A stretch of DNA of 7,053 nt from Actinomycetota bacterium. Lineage in GTDB: Bacteria > Actinomycetota > Actinomycetes > Streptosporangiales > Streptosporangiaceae. The position numbers and the translations under genes were made by a program. Shown here in pieces: positions 1 to 5,868 of the stretch (its first letter is position 1; the number at the start of each line of letters is the position of its first letter). The DNA lies in the NCBI GenBank assembly GCA_003168295.1, contig PMST01000212.1, forward strand, positions 1-7,053. The letters run 5' to 3'. The notes under the pieces are model-generated. The model ran no database searches. It saw only the letters and a list, made by a program, of their open reading frames with translations, and was not told the DNA's origin.

Positions 1-621
1 CCAGTTCATCGCCGGGTCGGAGGACAGGCCGGTCTCCACCGCGAAGATGTGCCCGGCCAGGTCGGCGTAGCAGTCGCGGACCGCGTCGAAGCCGGACTTG
101 GAGCCGAGGACGGCGAACCACGGGGTCCAGACGTGGGCGGGCACCAGGTAGCAGCCGGGATCGGCGGACAGGGTGATCTCGAGCAGGTCGCGGGAGTCCA
201 GGCCGAGGATGGGGCGGCCGTCGGAGGCCAGGTTGCCGATCTTGGACAGCGACTCGGTGATCTTGTCGGCCGCTTCGAAGCTCGGCGCGTAGAGGAGGTG
301 GTGGACCTTGCGGGTGCGGTCGTCGCGGCGGTAAATGGTGGAGATCTCGACGGAGAGCATAAAGCGGACGGGGCCCGCACAGCGGACGGGGGTGTCGCGG
401 ATGAGGCGTTTTTCCAGGTCGGGGCGGATGCGGAACAGGCCGGGTTCGGCCGGGACGAGGGTCTGTTTCAGTTCCGCAGACCAGGCCGGGTGGGTGAAGT
501 CGCCGGTGCCGAGCACGGTGAGGCCCTTGCGCAGGGCCCACCAGGACAGGTGCTCGATGTCGCAGTCTTTGCTGCAGGCACGGGAGAACTTGGAGTGAAT
601 ATGCAGATCGGCGATGAACAT
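1..621 (-). CDS. Endonuclease Q-type PHP-domain DNA-repair protein (N-terminal part, runs off the left edge)
   Basis: The start is ATG at 621-619, and the frame stays open to base 1, giving 207 residues with no stop. The same frame has a stop codon 39 nt upstream of the ATG and no start between, so this start is well fixed. The protein opens MFIADLHIHS, with PHP metal-ligand candidates H7 and H9. GTGDFTH (38-44) follows with D41 and H44, then E92 in VEIS, the H107-H108 pair, H163 in PAHVWTPWF and ETGLSSDP (196-203). That order is the signature of the endonuclease Q family. Known members cut DNA 5' of deaminated bases (uracil, hypoxanthine, xanthine) and abasic sites. Family members are usually about 400 residues, and some bacterial relatives are annotated with a fused UvrD-like helicase; the missing C-terminus would decide which applies here. 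It is transcribed away from the esterase operon. The family call is firm; activity is inferred. Confidence 0.88.
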   Translation of the reverse strand, partial: MFIADLHIHSKFSRACSKDCDIEHLSWWALRKGLTVLGTGDFTHPAWSAELKQTLVPAEPGLFRIRPDLEKRLIRDTPVRCAGPVRFMLSVEISTIYRRDDRTRKVHHLLYAPSFEAADKITESLSKIGNLASDGRPILGLDSRDLLEITLSADPGCYLVPAHVWTPWFAVLGSKSGFDAVRDCYADLAGHIFAVETGLSSDPAMNW

Positions 622-662
622 GGCGGGCTTACGATACCGGCCGGCACCGACATCCGGGCGCC

Positions 663-691
663 CTTATACGGGGACGACGGAGCGGTGGTAC
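663..691 (-). promoter_or_regulatory. Weak promoter candidate for the endonuclease Q gene
   Basis: Read on the minus strand, TATAAG (668-663) matches the -10 consensus at five of six positions. A poor -35 candidate, GTACCA (691-686), lies 17 bp upstream. Transcription would begin about 35 nt before the ATG at 621. The -10 box is good for such GC-rich DNA, but the -35 match is only three of six, so this is a suggestion only. Confidence 0.25.
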
Positions 692-697
692 TGGATC

Positions 698-718
698 CGC
701 ACAGTTGTTTGCTGTGCG
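698..718. promoter_or_regulatory. Perfect 7-bp inverted repeat, candidate operator upstream of the esterase operon
   Basis: CGCACAG (698-704) and CTGTGCG (712-718) are exact reverse complements separated by 7 nt, giving a 21-bp dyad typical in size of a dimeric repressor site. It sits in the 182-nt gap between the divergent endonuclease Q and esterase genes. A loose plus-strand promoter can be drawn over it: CGCACA (698-703), a 17-nt spacer, then CATACT (721-726). A bound protein would then cover the -35 box and spacer. The repeat is seen directly; its function and the promoter are inferred. In a GC-rich stretch, an arm of this length could arise by chance. Confidence 0.4.
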
Positions 719-791
719 CGCATACTCCTCGACGGGCTATTCCGCGCTCGCCCTGGGCGCCTTTAGCTGGCAGCAGGACACCCATCTGATG

Positions 792-797
792 AAGGAG
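792..797 (+). promoter_or_regulatory. Shine-Dalgarno site fixing the start of the first esterase
   Basis: AAGGAG ends 6 nt before the ATG at 804. This supports that start over two in-frame alternatives, the TTG at 705 and the ATG at 789. The 789 ATG would place the ribosome-binding site inside the coding sequence. Confidence 0.8.
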
Positions 798-803
798 CCG
801 GCT

Positions 804-1775
804 ATGGCCGACATCAAGCCCATTCTCGAGACAGCGGCCCAGGAATTCTCGGACGCGACCGCCAAGCCCCCGTTCCTGTTCGACCTGCCCGTCGAGGAGG
901 GCCGGAAAATGGTCGACTCGGTGCAGGACGGCGACATCCCCGCGCCCGCCGCCGACCTCACCGAGCTCACGATCGCCGGCGGACCCTCAGGTGAGGTGTC
1001 GGTCACGATCTTCCGGCCGGCGGGCGTGACCGGCCCGCTGCCGGTGCTCCTGTTCACGCACGGCGCGGGCTGGGTGTTCGGCGACGCCCACACCCATGGT
1101 CGCCTGGTCCGCGAGCTGACGACCCGGGCGCACGCCGCCACGGTGTTCACCAACTACTCGCTCTCCCCCGAGGCGAAATACCCCACCGCCATCGAAGAGA
1201 TCTACGCGGTGCTGGAATGGATCGCCGAACACGGCGCGGAGCACGACCTGGACGGCAGCCGGATCGCGGTGTCCGGCGACTCGGTCGGCGGCAACATGAC
1301 CACCGCCATCACCATCATGGCCAAGCAGCGTAGCGGACCGCGCATCGCCGCCCAGGTGCTGTACTACCCGGTCACCAACGCGGATTTCGAGACCGGCTCC
1401 TACCACCAGTTCGCCGAGGGCTACTGGCTGAGTCGACCGGCCATGCAGTGGTACTGGGACCAGTACACCGGCGATCCCGCCCAGCGGGCGGAGATCACGG
1501 CTTCCCCGCTGCGCGCCAGCCTGGACGAACTGGCCGGGCTGCCGCCGACGCTGGTGATGGTCGGTGAGGCGGACGTCCTGCGGGACGAGGGAGAGGCCTA
1601 CGCAGCCAAGCTGCGGGCCGCTGGCGTCCCGGTCACCGCGGTCCGGTTCCAGGGCACCATCCACGACTTCGTCATGCTCAACGCGCTGCGGGACACCCAC
1701 GCCGCCAAGGCGGCTACCGCCATGGGCGGGGAGTTCCTGCGTACTGCGCTGCACGGGGCAGGAGAGTCACGATGA
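804..1775 (+). CDS. Alpha/beta hydrolase, HSL-like (lipolytic family IV) esterase
   Basis: This 323-residue protein is a probable cytoplasmic carboxylesterase with no signal peptide. The family hydrolyses short- to medium-chain esters. The oxyanion-hole motif HGAGW (86-90) precedes the nucleophile elbow GDSVGG (158-163, S160). The acid is D257 in GEADVLRDE, and the histidine is H287 in TIHDF. The spacing and length of just over 300 residues match the hormone-sensitive-lipase family. HGAGW replaces the commoner HGGGW, a tolerated variant. The start at 804 is chosen for the AAGGAG site 6 nt upstream; the frame opens earlier, at a TTG at 705, without such a site. The stop codon overlaps the start of the next hydrolase by 4 nt (ATGA), which implies one mRNA and coupled translation. 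The substrate cannot be read from the sequence. Confidence 0.92.
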   Translation: MADIKPILETAAQEFSDATAKPPFLFDLPVEEGRKMVDSVQDGDIPAPAADLTELTIAGGPSGEVSVTIFRPAGVTGPLPVLLFTHGAGWVFGDAHTHGRLVRELTTRAHAATVFTNYSLSPEAKYPTAIEEIYAVLEWIAEHGAEHDLDGSRIAVSGDSVGGNMTTAITIMAKQRSGPRIAAQVLYYPVTNADFETGSYHQFAEGYWLSRPAMQWYWDQYTGDPAQRAEITASPLRASLDELAGLPPTLVMVGEADVLRDEGEAYAAKLRAAGVPVTAVRFQGTIHDFVMLNALRDTHAAKAATAMGGEFLRTALHGAGESR

Positions 1776-2491
1776 CGGACAATGCACCGACGGTCGTGCT
1801 GGTGCACGGAGCGTTCGCCGACGGATCCTCGTTCACCCCGGTCGTCCGGGAACTGCTCGATGACGGACTGCAGGTCCTCGTGCCGGCCGTGCCCAACCGC
1901 AGCTTGCTGGGTGACGCGGCCTATATCGCCAGTGTCGTTCGGCAGATTAAAGGTCCCGTCGTCCTGGTCGGTCATTCCTACGGGGGCGCCGTGATCACCG
2001 TGGCCGGGATGGAAGAGAACGTGAAGGCCCTGGTGTTCGTCTCGGCCTACGCGCTGGAGGAGGGCGAGAGCCTGGCCGAGCTGCAGGGCGGATTCCCCGA
2101 CTCGCTGCTCGCCACAGGGCTGGTCTACACGACCTATCCGATCGAGGGATCGGATCAGCCCGGCACCGACGTCTCGGTGGATCCCGCGAAGTTCCGCGAG
2201 ATCTTCGCGGCCGACGTCGACCCGGATCTCGCCCGGGTTCTCGCTGTCTCGCAGCGTCCGCTGGCCGCGGTGGCGTTCGGGGAGAAGGCGCCGGCCGCGG
2301 CGTGGAAAACCAAGCCGGGCTGGGCGTCGGTCTCAGTGAACGACCACACCATCAACCCGGACGTCGAACGGTTCGGGTACCAGAGGGCGGGCATCACGCC
2401 GATCGAGATCGACTCCTCTCACCTGGCCATGCTGTCGCACCCGAAACAAGTCGCCGACCTGATCCGCGAGGCGGTGAGCAGCCTGGCCTGA
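1772..2491 (+). CDS. Small alpha/beta-fold hydrolase, EstC/salicylate-esterase-like
   Basis: This 239-residue, single-domain cytoplasmic hydrolase is unlike its upstream neighbour in sequence. VLVHGAFADGSSF (9-21) supplies the oxyanion-hole region. GHSYGG (67-72) holds nucleophile S69. D191 in VNDHTINPDV is the likely acid, and H217 in SSHLAMLSHP is the catalytic histidine. This order matches the short EstC/plant methylesterase-like group, whose members act on small aromatic or alkyl esters. The ATG at 1772 overlaps the preceding stop, and GGAG at 1761-1764 lies 7 nt upstream, so translation is probably coupled. Two distinct esterases in one operon suggest stepwise attack on one compound or a detoxification role. 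That is an inference, and the true substrate is unknown. Many relatives are annotated only as alpha/beta hydrolase. Confidence 0.9.
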   Translation: MTDNAPTVVLVHGAFADGSSFTPVVRELLDDGLQVLVPAVPNRSLLGDAAYIASVVRQIKGPVVLVGHSYGGAVITVAGMEENVKALVFVSAYALEEGESLAELQGGFPDSLLATGLVYTTYPIEGSDQPGTDVSVDPAKFREIFAADVDPDLARVLAVSQRPLAAVAFGEKAPAAAWKTKPGWASVSVNDHTINPDVERFGYQRAGITPIEIDSSHLAMLSHPKQVADLIREAVSSLA

Positions 2492-2499
2492 GCCGTCAC

Positions 2500-2529
2500 C
2501 CCGGCACGATGCGCACGCGGCCTGGCACG
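2500..2529 (+). promoter_or_regulatory. Direct repeat with 21-bp spacing, candidate AraC-type binding site
   Basis: CCCGGCACG (2500-2508) and CCTGGCACG (2521-2529) match at eight of nine positions and begin exactly 21 bp apart, two helical turns. AraC-family proteins commonly bind direct half-sites at this spacing. The pair lies 69-98 nt before the TTG start of the AraC gene and just upstream of a candidate -35 box at 2540, so autoregulation is plausible. A related CCGGCAC occurs at 641-647, upstream of the esterase operon. The repeat is seen; binding is inferred. Confidence 0.35.
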
Positions 2530-2539
2530 TGGACGGGCG

Positions 2540-2568
2540 ATGCCAGAATGGCTTATCCGTCGTAGCAT
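2540..2568 (+). promoter_or_regulatory. Candidate sigma-70-type promoter for the AraC-family gene
   Basis: ATGCCA (2540-2545) and TAGCAT (2563-2568) each match consensus at four of six positions and are separated by 17 bp. Initiation near 2575 would leave a leader of about 23 nt containing the AAGGAG at 2586. A short dyad, GCCA-GAA-TGGC (2542-2552), overlaps the -35 region. The spacing is good, but the boxes are only moderate. Confidence 0.35.
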
Positions 2569-2585
2569 CGAAAAGGGCTCGGCGG

Positions 2586-2591
2586 AAGGAG
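2586..2591 (+). promoter_or_regulatory. Shine-Dalgarno site fixing a TTG start for the AraC-family gene
   Basis: AAGGAG ends 6 nt before TTG at 2598-2600, the same motif and spacing as at the first esterase. The in-frame GTG at 2529 has no such site and would add 23 residues of non-family sequence, so the TTG is preferred. Confidence 0.7.
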
Positions 2592-2597
2592 TCCGAT

Positions 2598-3557
2598 TTG
2601 GCGCTCGTACTCGACAGCCAGACGATTCCCGAACGGGACCGGGTAGCAGCCCTCAATGCCGCTTTCACAAGCAGCGAGTTGCCGCAGTCGGTCACCTATG
2701 AGACCGACGGCCCGGTCCGGCACCGGATGGACGTGTTCAGCCTCGGTCCCGGGGCGCACCTGCTGCGCAATACCGGGACCGGGCTGCGCATCATCCGGGG
2801 CCCCGGCCACGTCCGGATGGGCGCACCGGAAAAGCTGGCGGTCTTCGTCCAGACCCGCGGTCGCGACCTGCTCGCGGTCGACGGCGTCCACTCCATTAGC
2901 GACCCGGGCCAGCTCGGAATGCTGGACACGACTCGTCCATACGCCTGCCGGCAGACGGGCGACAGCAAACACAAGGCGCTGCTCATCGACTCCCATCAGC
3001 TCGGACTGCCCATGGACGTCATCCGATCGGCGGCCCCATCGCTGGGCGCCAGCCCGCTCTACGAACTCGTGCAGGCGCATTTCGTGCGGCTGGGCGAGCA
3101 GCAGTTGGACCTGCCGCCGGCCGCGGCGGCCATGCTCGGGCGGGCCACCGTCCAGCTGGTCAGGGCGCTGATCGCGACCGCGGCCGACGACATCCGCCAG
3201 CACGAGGCGCTGCACGCCACGCTGTTCCTGCGCATCACCATGTACATCGACGCCCACTTGCACGACCGGGAACTGAACGTCGACCGGATCGCCGCGGCCC
3301 ACAACATCTCCTCCCGCCAGCTGTACAACCTGTGGACCCGGGCCGGCTACGACCTTCCGCCCTCGCAATGGATCATCCAGAGACGTCTGGAACGGGCTCG
3401 CAACCAGCTCACAGACCTCGATCCGCAGCTGACGTCCGTCGCGGCCATCGCGCACGGCTGCGGTTTCAGCAACATGAGCCACTTCAGCCGGCGCTTCCGC
3501 GCGGCTTATGGCAGATCGCCTGCGGAATGGCGCTCGGCGAGCCGGGGCGACGGCTAG
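2598..3557 (+). CDS. AraC-family transcriptional regulator
   Basis: This 319-residue cytoplasmic DNA-binding protein begins at TTG (read as Met), chosen for the AAGGAG 6 nt upstream. Residues 1 to about 190 form the ligand-sensing half seen in AraC_binding_2-type regulators. They include GPGAHLLRNTGTG (50-62) and the strand-rich stretch KLAVFVQTRGRDLLAVDG (79-96). The C-terminal AraC/XylS DNA-binding domain spans about 210-312 with two helix-turn-helix units. The first is near 227-246 (LNVDRIAAAHNISSRQLYNL). The second is near 280-304, ending in GCGFSNMSHFSRRFRAAYG followed by RSPAEW. It lies 106 nt after the two-esterase operon on the same strand and probably controls that operon, itself, or both; the effector is unknown. 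Its stop is only 3 nt from the stop of the convergent GH15 gene. Family identification is secure; targets are inferred. Confidence 0.92.
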   Translation: MALVLDSQTIPERDRVAALNAAFTSSELPQSVTYETDGPVRHRMDVFSLGPGAHLLRNTGTGLRIIRGPGHVRMGAPEKLAVFVQTRGRDLLAVDGVHSISDPGQLGMLDTTRPYACRQTGDSKHKALLIDSHQLGLPMDVIRSAAPSLGASPLYELVQAHFVRLGEQQLDLPPAAAAMLGRATVQLVRALIATAADDIRQHEALHATLFLRITMYIDAHLHDRELNVDRIAAAHNISSRQLYNLWTRAGYDLPPSQWIIQRRLERARNQLTDLDPQLTSVAAIAHGCGFSNMSHFSRRFRAAYGRSPAEWRSASRGDG

Positions 3558-3560
3558 GCG

Positions 3561-5039
3561 TTACTGGCCGGGAGACGGTACCGGGATCGTCGGGAGGTGG
3601 CCGGCCTGCGCGAGCAGGGCGAGCAGGGTCACCGCGTCGGTCCAGGCCAGCGGGGCGACCGAGGCCGGCTGGCCGGAGGAGTTGACCTGCTCGGGGAGCG
3701 AGCCCAGCCTCGTCCGGTGCGCGGCGAGCCACGCCAGCAGGGCCGCGGCCTGGCCGTGCTGCCCGGTCGAGGCATCGAACAGTGCGAAGAACGCGGTCTC
3801 CGGGGTCCAGGCGACGTCGGGCGTTCCTGGCCAGCTTGTGCCGGGCCGCAGGCCGCCGTTGGGGACAGTGAGCGCTCGCTGGGCTGACCTGGCCGCCTGC
3901 AGCACCGCGGCGCTGGGCACCGCGAAAGGCGGCCCGAGGAACGTGACGGCCGCATCGGCACCCGACCCGGCCGCCGGCGTGCGCTGATAACCGTTCCGGC
4001 CGAATGTCGCCGTGATCGCCGTCGCCAGCCGGGCCGCGGCGGCGGCCCAGCGGTGGCCATCGCTGGTGGCGGTCGCGCTGCCAACGTCGGGGGCCAGGTC
4101 GGCGGCGGCCCGCAGGCCGGCCAGCAGCGGGGCGGCCGTACCGAGCGTGACCTCGACCGAGTCCTCCCAGTAGTCCATGGCTGGGCCGGACAGGCCGTCA
4201 TCGGTCAGCGATCGGACGGCGGCGTCGGCGGCCCGGACGACCATCGGCCACAGCCGCGTGAGCTCGTGGTGCGACTGGCTGGTCAGCGGCTGCGTGACGG
4301 CCCAGGACCAGACGGCCCACGGGACCCAGCCGTCCGCGTCAAGCTCGGCGGGCCGGCCGTCGCGCACCGGACCCGAGCCATCAGGGGCGTACCTGGCGGC
4401 CCAGATCCCGTTACGGCCCTGCATGCGGTGCAGGAACTCCAGGATCCGGTAGGCCATCGCCGGATGCCCGGCGTCGGTGAGCGCCACCGCGACCCAGCTT
4501 GAATCACGCGGCCACGCGTACTCATACTCCGAGCCGGAAAGCCAGCCGGCCTGCGCGGCGCCATCCGGACGGACGGCCAGGCTCAGGTCGAGCAGTGCCC
4601 TGGTGGCCATGGACCGCTGGGTCGCGGTGGCACCGGGGACAAGCCCCGTGTTCAGCCAGTTGCGGTCGGCCCGTTCTGTGGCCGTGACGCAGGCCGACTG
4701 GGCCGGGGCCGCCTGTCCTGGCGCCGCGTAGACTCCCCCGGCCACCCGCAGGATGCTGGAGTCCGGCTCGAACTGGCCGCTGAGCCGAGCCGGAACCGGC
4801 AGCGCCTGCTGCGGCTGACATGGTTCCTGAGCAAGGCCGGCGACGGTGAGCTTAGGCTGCGGAAGCTGCCTGGTCGCCGCGGTGGTCGCCGCGGCCGTCG
4901 CGGCCGCCAGCGCCAGGGCGGCGCCGACCGCGACGATCCGCCGCACCGGAACTCTCCGGTCGTGCCGTTCATGGACGCCCACCTTGATCCGCTGGCTAGC
5001 GGTCATCAAGCCCGGGCTCACTTCGGGCCGGAGGGTCAC
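3561..5039 (-). CDS. Exported GH15/glucoamylase-type glycoside hydrolase
   Basis: As drawn from GTG at 5039 the protein has 492 residues. An Ala-rich hydrophobic segment (about 35-55) after an Arg-Arg pair marks export or membrane anchoring. The (alpha/alpha)6 barrel follows from about 125: AWPRDSSW (175-182), DADGWVPWAVW (234-244), DYWEDS (289-294, candidate acid E292) and LPEQVNSSG (448-456, candidate base E450). APLAWTDA (462-469) follows, as expected in GH15. Family members release glucose from alpha-glucans or split trehalose; which applies is unclear. The N-terminal beta-sandwich of many bacterial GH15 enzymes appears absent. The start is uncertain. GTG at 5039 has GGAAGG 5 nt upstream and overlaps the deacetylase gene by 44 nt. 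GTG at 4946 has GGAG 7 nt upstream and gives a compact 461-residue protein with a classic signal peptide. ATG at 5006 lacks an SD site. It is probably the last gene of the sigma-deacetylase unit. Confidence 0.85.
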   Translation of the reverse strand: MTLRPEVSPGLMTASQRIKVGVHERHDRRVPVRRIVAVGAALALAAATAAATTAATRQLPQPKLTVAGLAQEPCQPQQALPVPARLSGQFEPDSSILRVAGGVYAAPGQAAPAQSACVTATERADRNWLNTGLVPGATATQRSMATRALLDLSLAVRPDGAAQAGWLSGSEYEYAWPRDSSWVAVALTDAGHPAMAYRILEFLHRMQGRNGIWAARYAPDGSGPVRDGRPAELDADGWVPWAVWSWAVTQPLTSQSHHELTRLWPMVVRAADAAVRSLTDDGLSGPAMDYWEDSVEVTLGTAAPLLAGLRAAADLAPDVGSATATSDGHRWAAAAARLATAITATFGRNGYQRTPAAGSGADAAVTFLGPPFAVPSAAVLQAARSAQRALTVPNGGLRPGTSWPGTPDVAWTPETAFFALFDASTGQHGQAAALLAWLAAHRTRLGSLPEQVNSSGQPASVAPLAWTDAVTLLALLAQAGHLPTIPVPSPGQ

Positions 5040-5802
5040 CGGCGCCTTCCTGCGCGGAAGCCGCCAGCAGCTCGCTGACCGTCACGAACCTGTATCCGGC
5101 ATCCGTCATGGTTCCCGTCAGCCGGTCAAGCTGCTTCATGAGGGTGGCGTTGGGCTCCGGCCCGCCGTCATGAAGGAGCACGATGCTGCCGGGCGAGGCC
5201 TGCTCCAAGACCTCGTCGACGTCGATGCTCGCGTTGACGCCGGTGACGCGATTCGACCACAACGTCACGCCGTAGCGCAGGCCGGCGCAGACCGCCAATC
5301 CGACGCTGTCGATGCGGCCGTAAGGCGGTCGGCACAACGTCGGCGCCTGGCCGGTCAGTTTCGCCAGGAGTTCGGCGGTGCGTTCCAGGGAGTCGCGGTC
5401 AAACGTCTCGTCATGCCGGGTCAGATCGTCGTGCGCCCAGGTGTGATTGCCCTGTTCGTGACCCGCGTCCGCGGTCTGCATCACCAGGCCAGGCTCGGCC
5501 TGGGCCCGCTTGCCGACCCTGAAGAACGTCGCCTTCGTGTCGCGCCTGCGCAAGATCCTCAGCACCTGCGGTGTCCACTCCCGGGTCGGGCCGTCATCGA
5601 TGGTGAGCGCGATGAGCTTGGCGGACAGCTCGGTCCGGAACGTCGCCGTCGCCACGTACCGCGCTGGCCCGGCCGGGCGAGCGGTCCGCGCGGTCGGTCC
5701 CTCCTGCGTCAGAAGCTGCTCGGCCGCCAGCCCGGCACCGACCCCAGCCGCGCTGCCTGCGGTGAGCAGACCGGCCCGGGCGAGGAATCTGCGGCGATCC
5801 AT
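4996..5802 (-). CDS. Tat-signal polysaccharide deacetylase (NodB/CE4 family)
   Basis: This 268-residue exported enzyme removes N- or O-acetyl groups from polysaccharide such as peptidoglycan, chitin-like or capsular sugars; the substrate is not evident. The N-terminus MDRRRFLARAG, followed by a hydrophobic stretch to about 27, resembles a twin-arginine signal. CE4 motifs are complete and in order: TIDDGP (67-72, base D69 and metal ligand D70), NHTWAH (119-124, metal ligands H120 and H124), RPPYG (158-162), and LLHDGG (209-214, H211). An active metal-dependent fold is therefore expected. Only a weak AGGTAAG lies upstream of the ATG at 5802. The sigma-factor stop is 66 nt upstream with no obvious terminator between. 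The 3' end overlaps the GH15 gene by 44 nt if that gene starts at 5039, or ends 49 nt before it if the start is 4946. Co-transcription with both is likely. Confidence 0.93.
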   Translation of the reverse strand: MDRRRFLARAGLLTAGSAAGVGAGLAAEQLLTQEGPTARTARPAGPARYVATATFRTELSAKLIALTIDDGPTREWTPQVLRILRRRDTKATFFRVGKRAQAEPGLVMQTADAGHEQGNHTWAHDDLTRHDETFDRDSLERTAELLAKLTGQAPTLCRPPYGRIDSVGLAVCAGLRYGVTLWSNRVTGVNASIDVDEVLEQASPGSIVLLHDGGPEPNATLMKQLDRLTGTMTDAGYRFVTVSELLAASAQEGAGDPPARSEPGLDDR

Positions 5803-5868
5803 ATGGCAAGTCTTACCTGTTTGACGGCCTGTGTCGACGGCAGGTGGAGACCATCCAGGCGGCGTGGG

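Noticed and set aside
49..789. Plus-strand open frame of 246 residues over the left-edge gene
   Set aside because: It lies antisense to the endonuclease Q frame, has low-complexity Gly/Ala/Val composition and no family resemblance. The opposite strand encodes a clear PHP protein.
789..803. ATG at 789 as the start of the first esterase
   Set aside because: It would put the AAGGAG site inside the gene and has no comparable site of its own.
987..1754. Minus-strand open frame of 255 residues inside the first esterase
   Set aside because: It is antisense to a gene with an intact catalytic triad, and its composition is typical of high-GC shadow frames.
2473..2500. Possible terminator hairpin at the end of the esterase operon (GGTGA and TCACC arms)
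   Set aside because: The stem is only 5 bp with an imperfect interior, overlaps the stop codon and has no T run.
2553..3482. Minus-strand open frame of 309 residues opposite the AraC gene
   Set aside because: It has no recognisable domain, while the plus strand encodes both AraC helix-turn-helix units.
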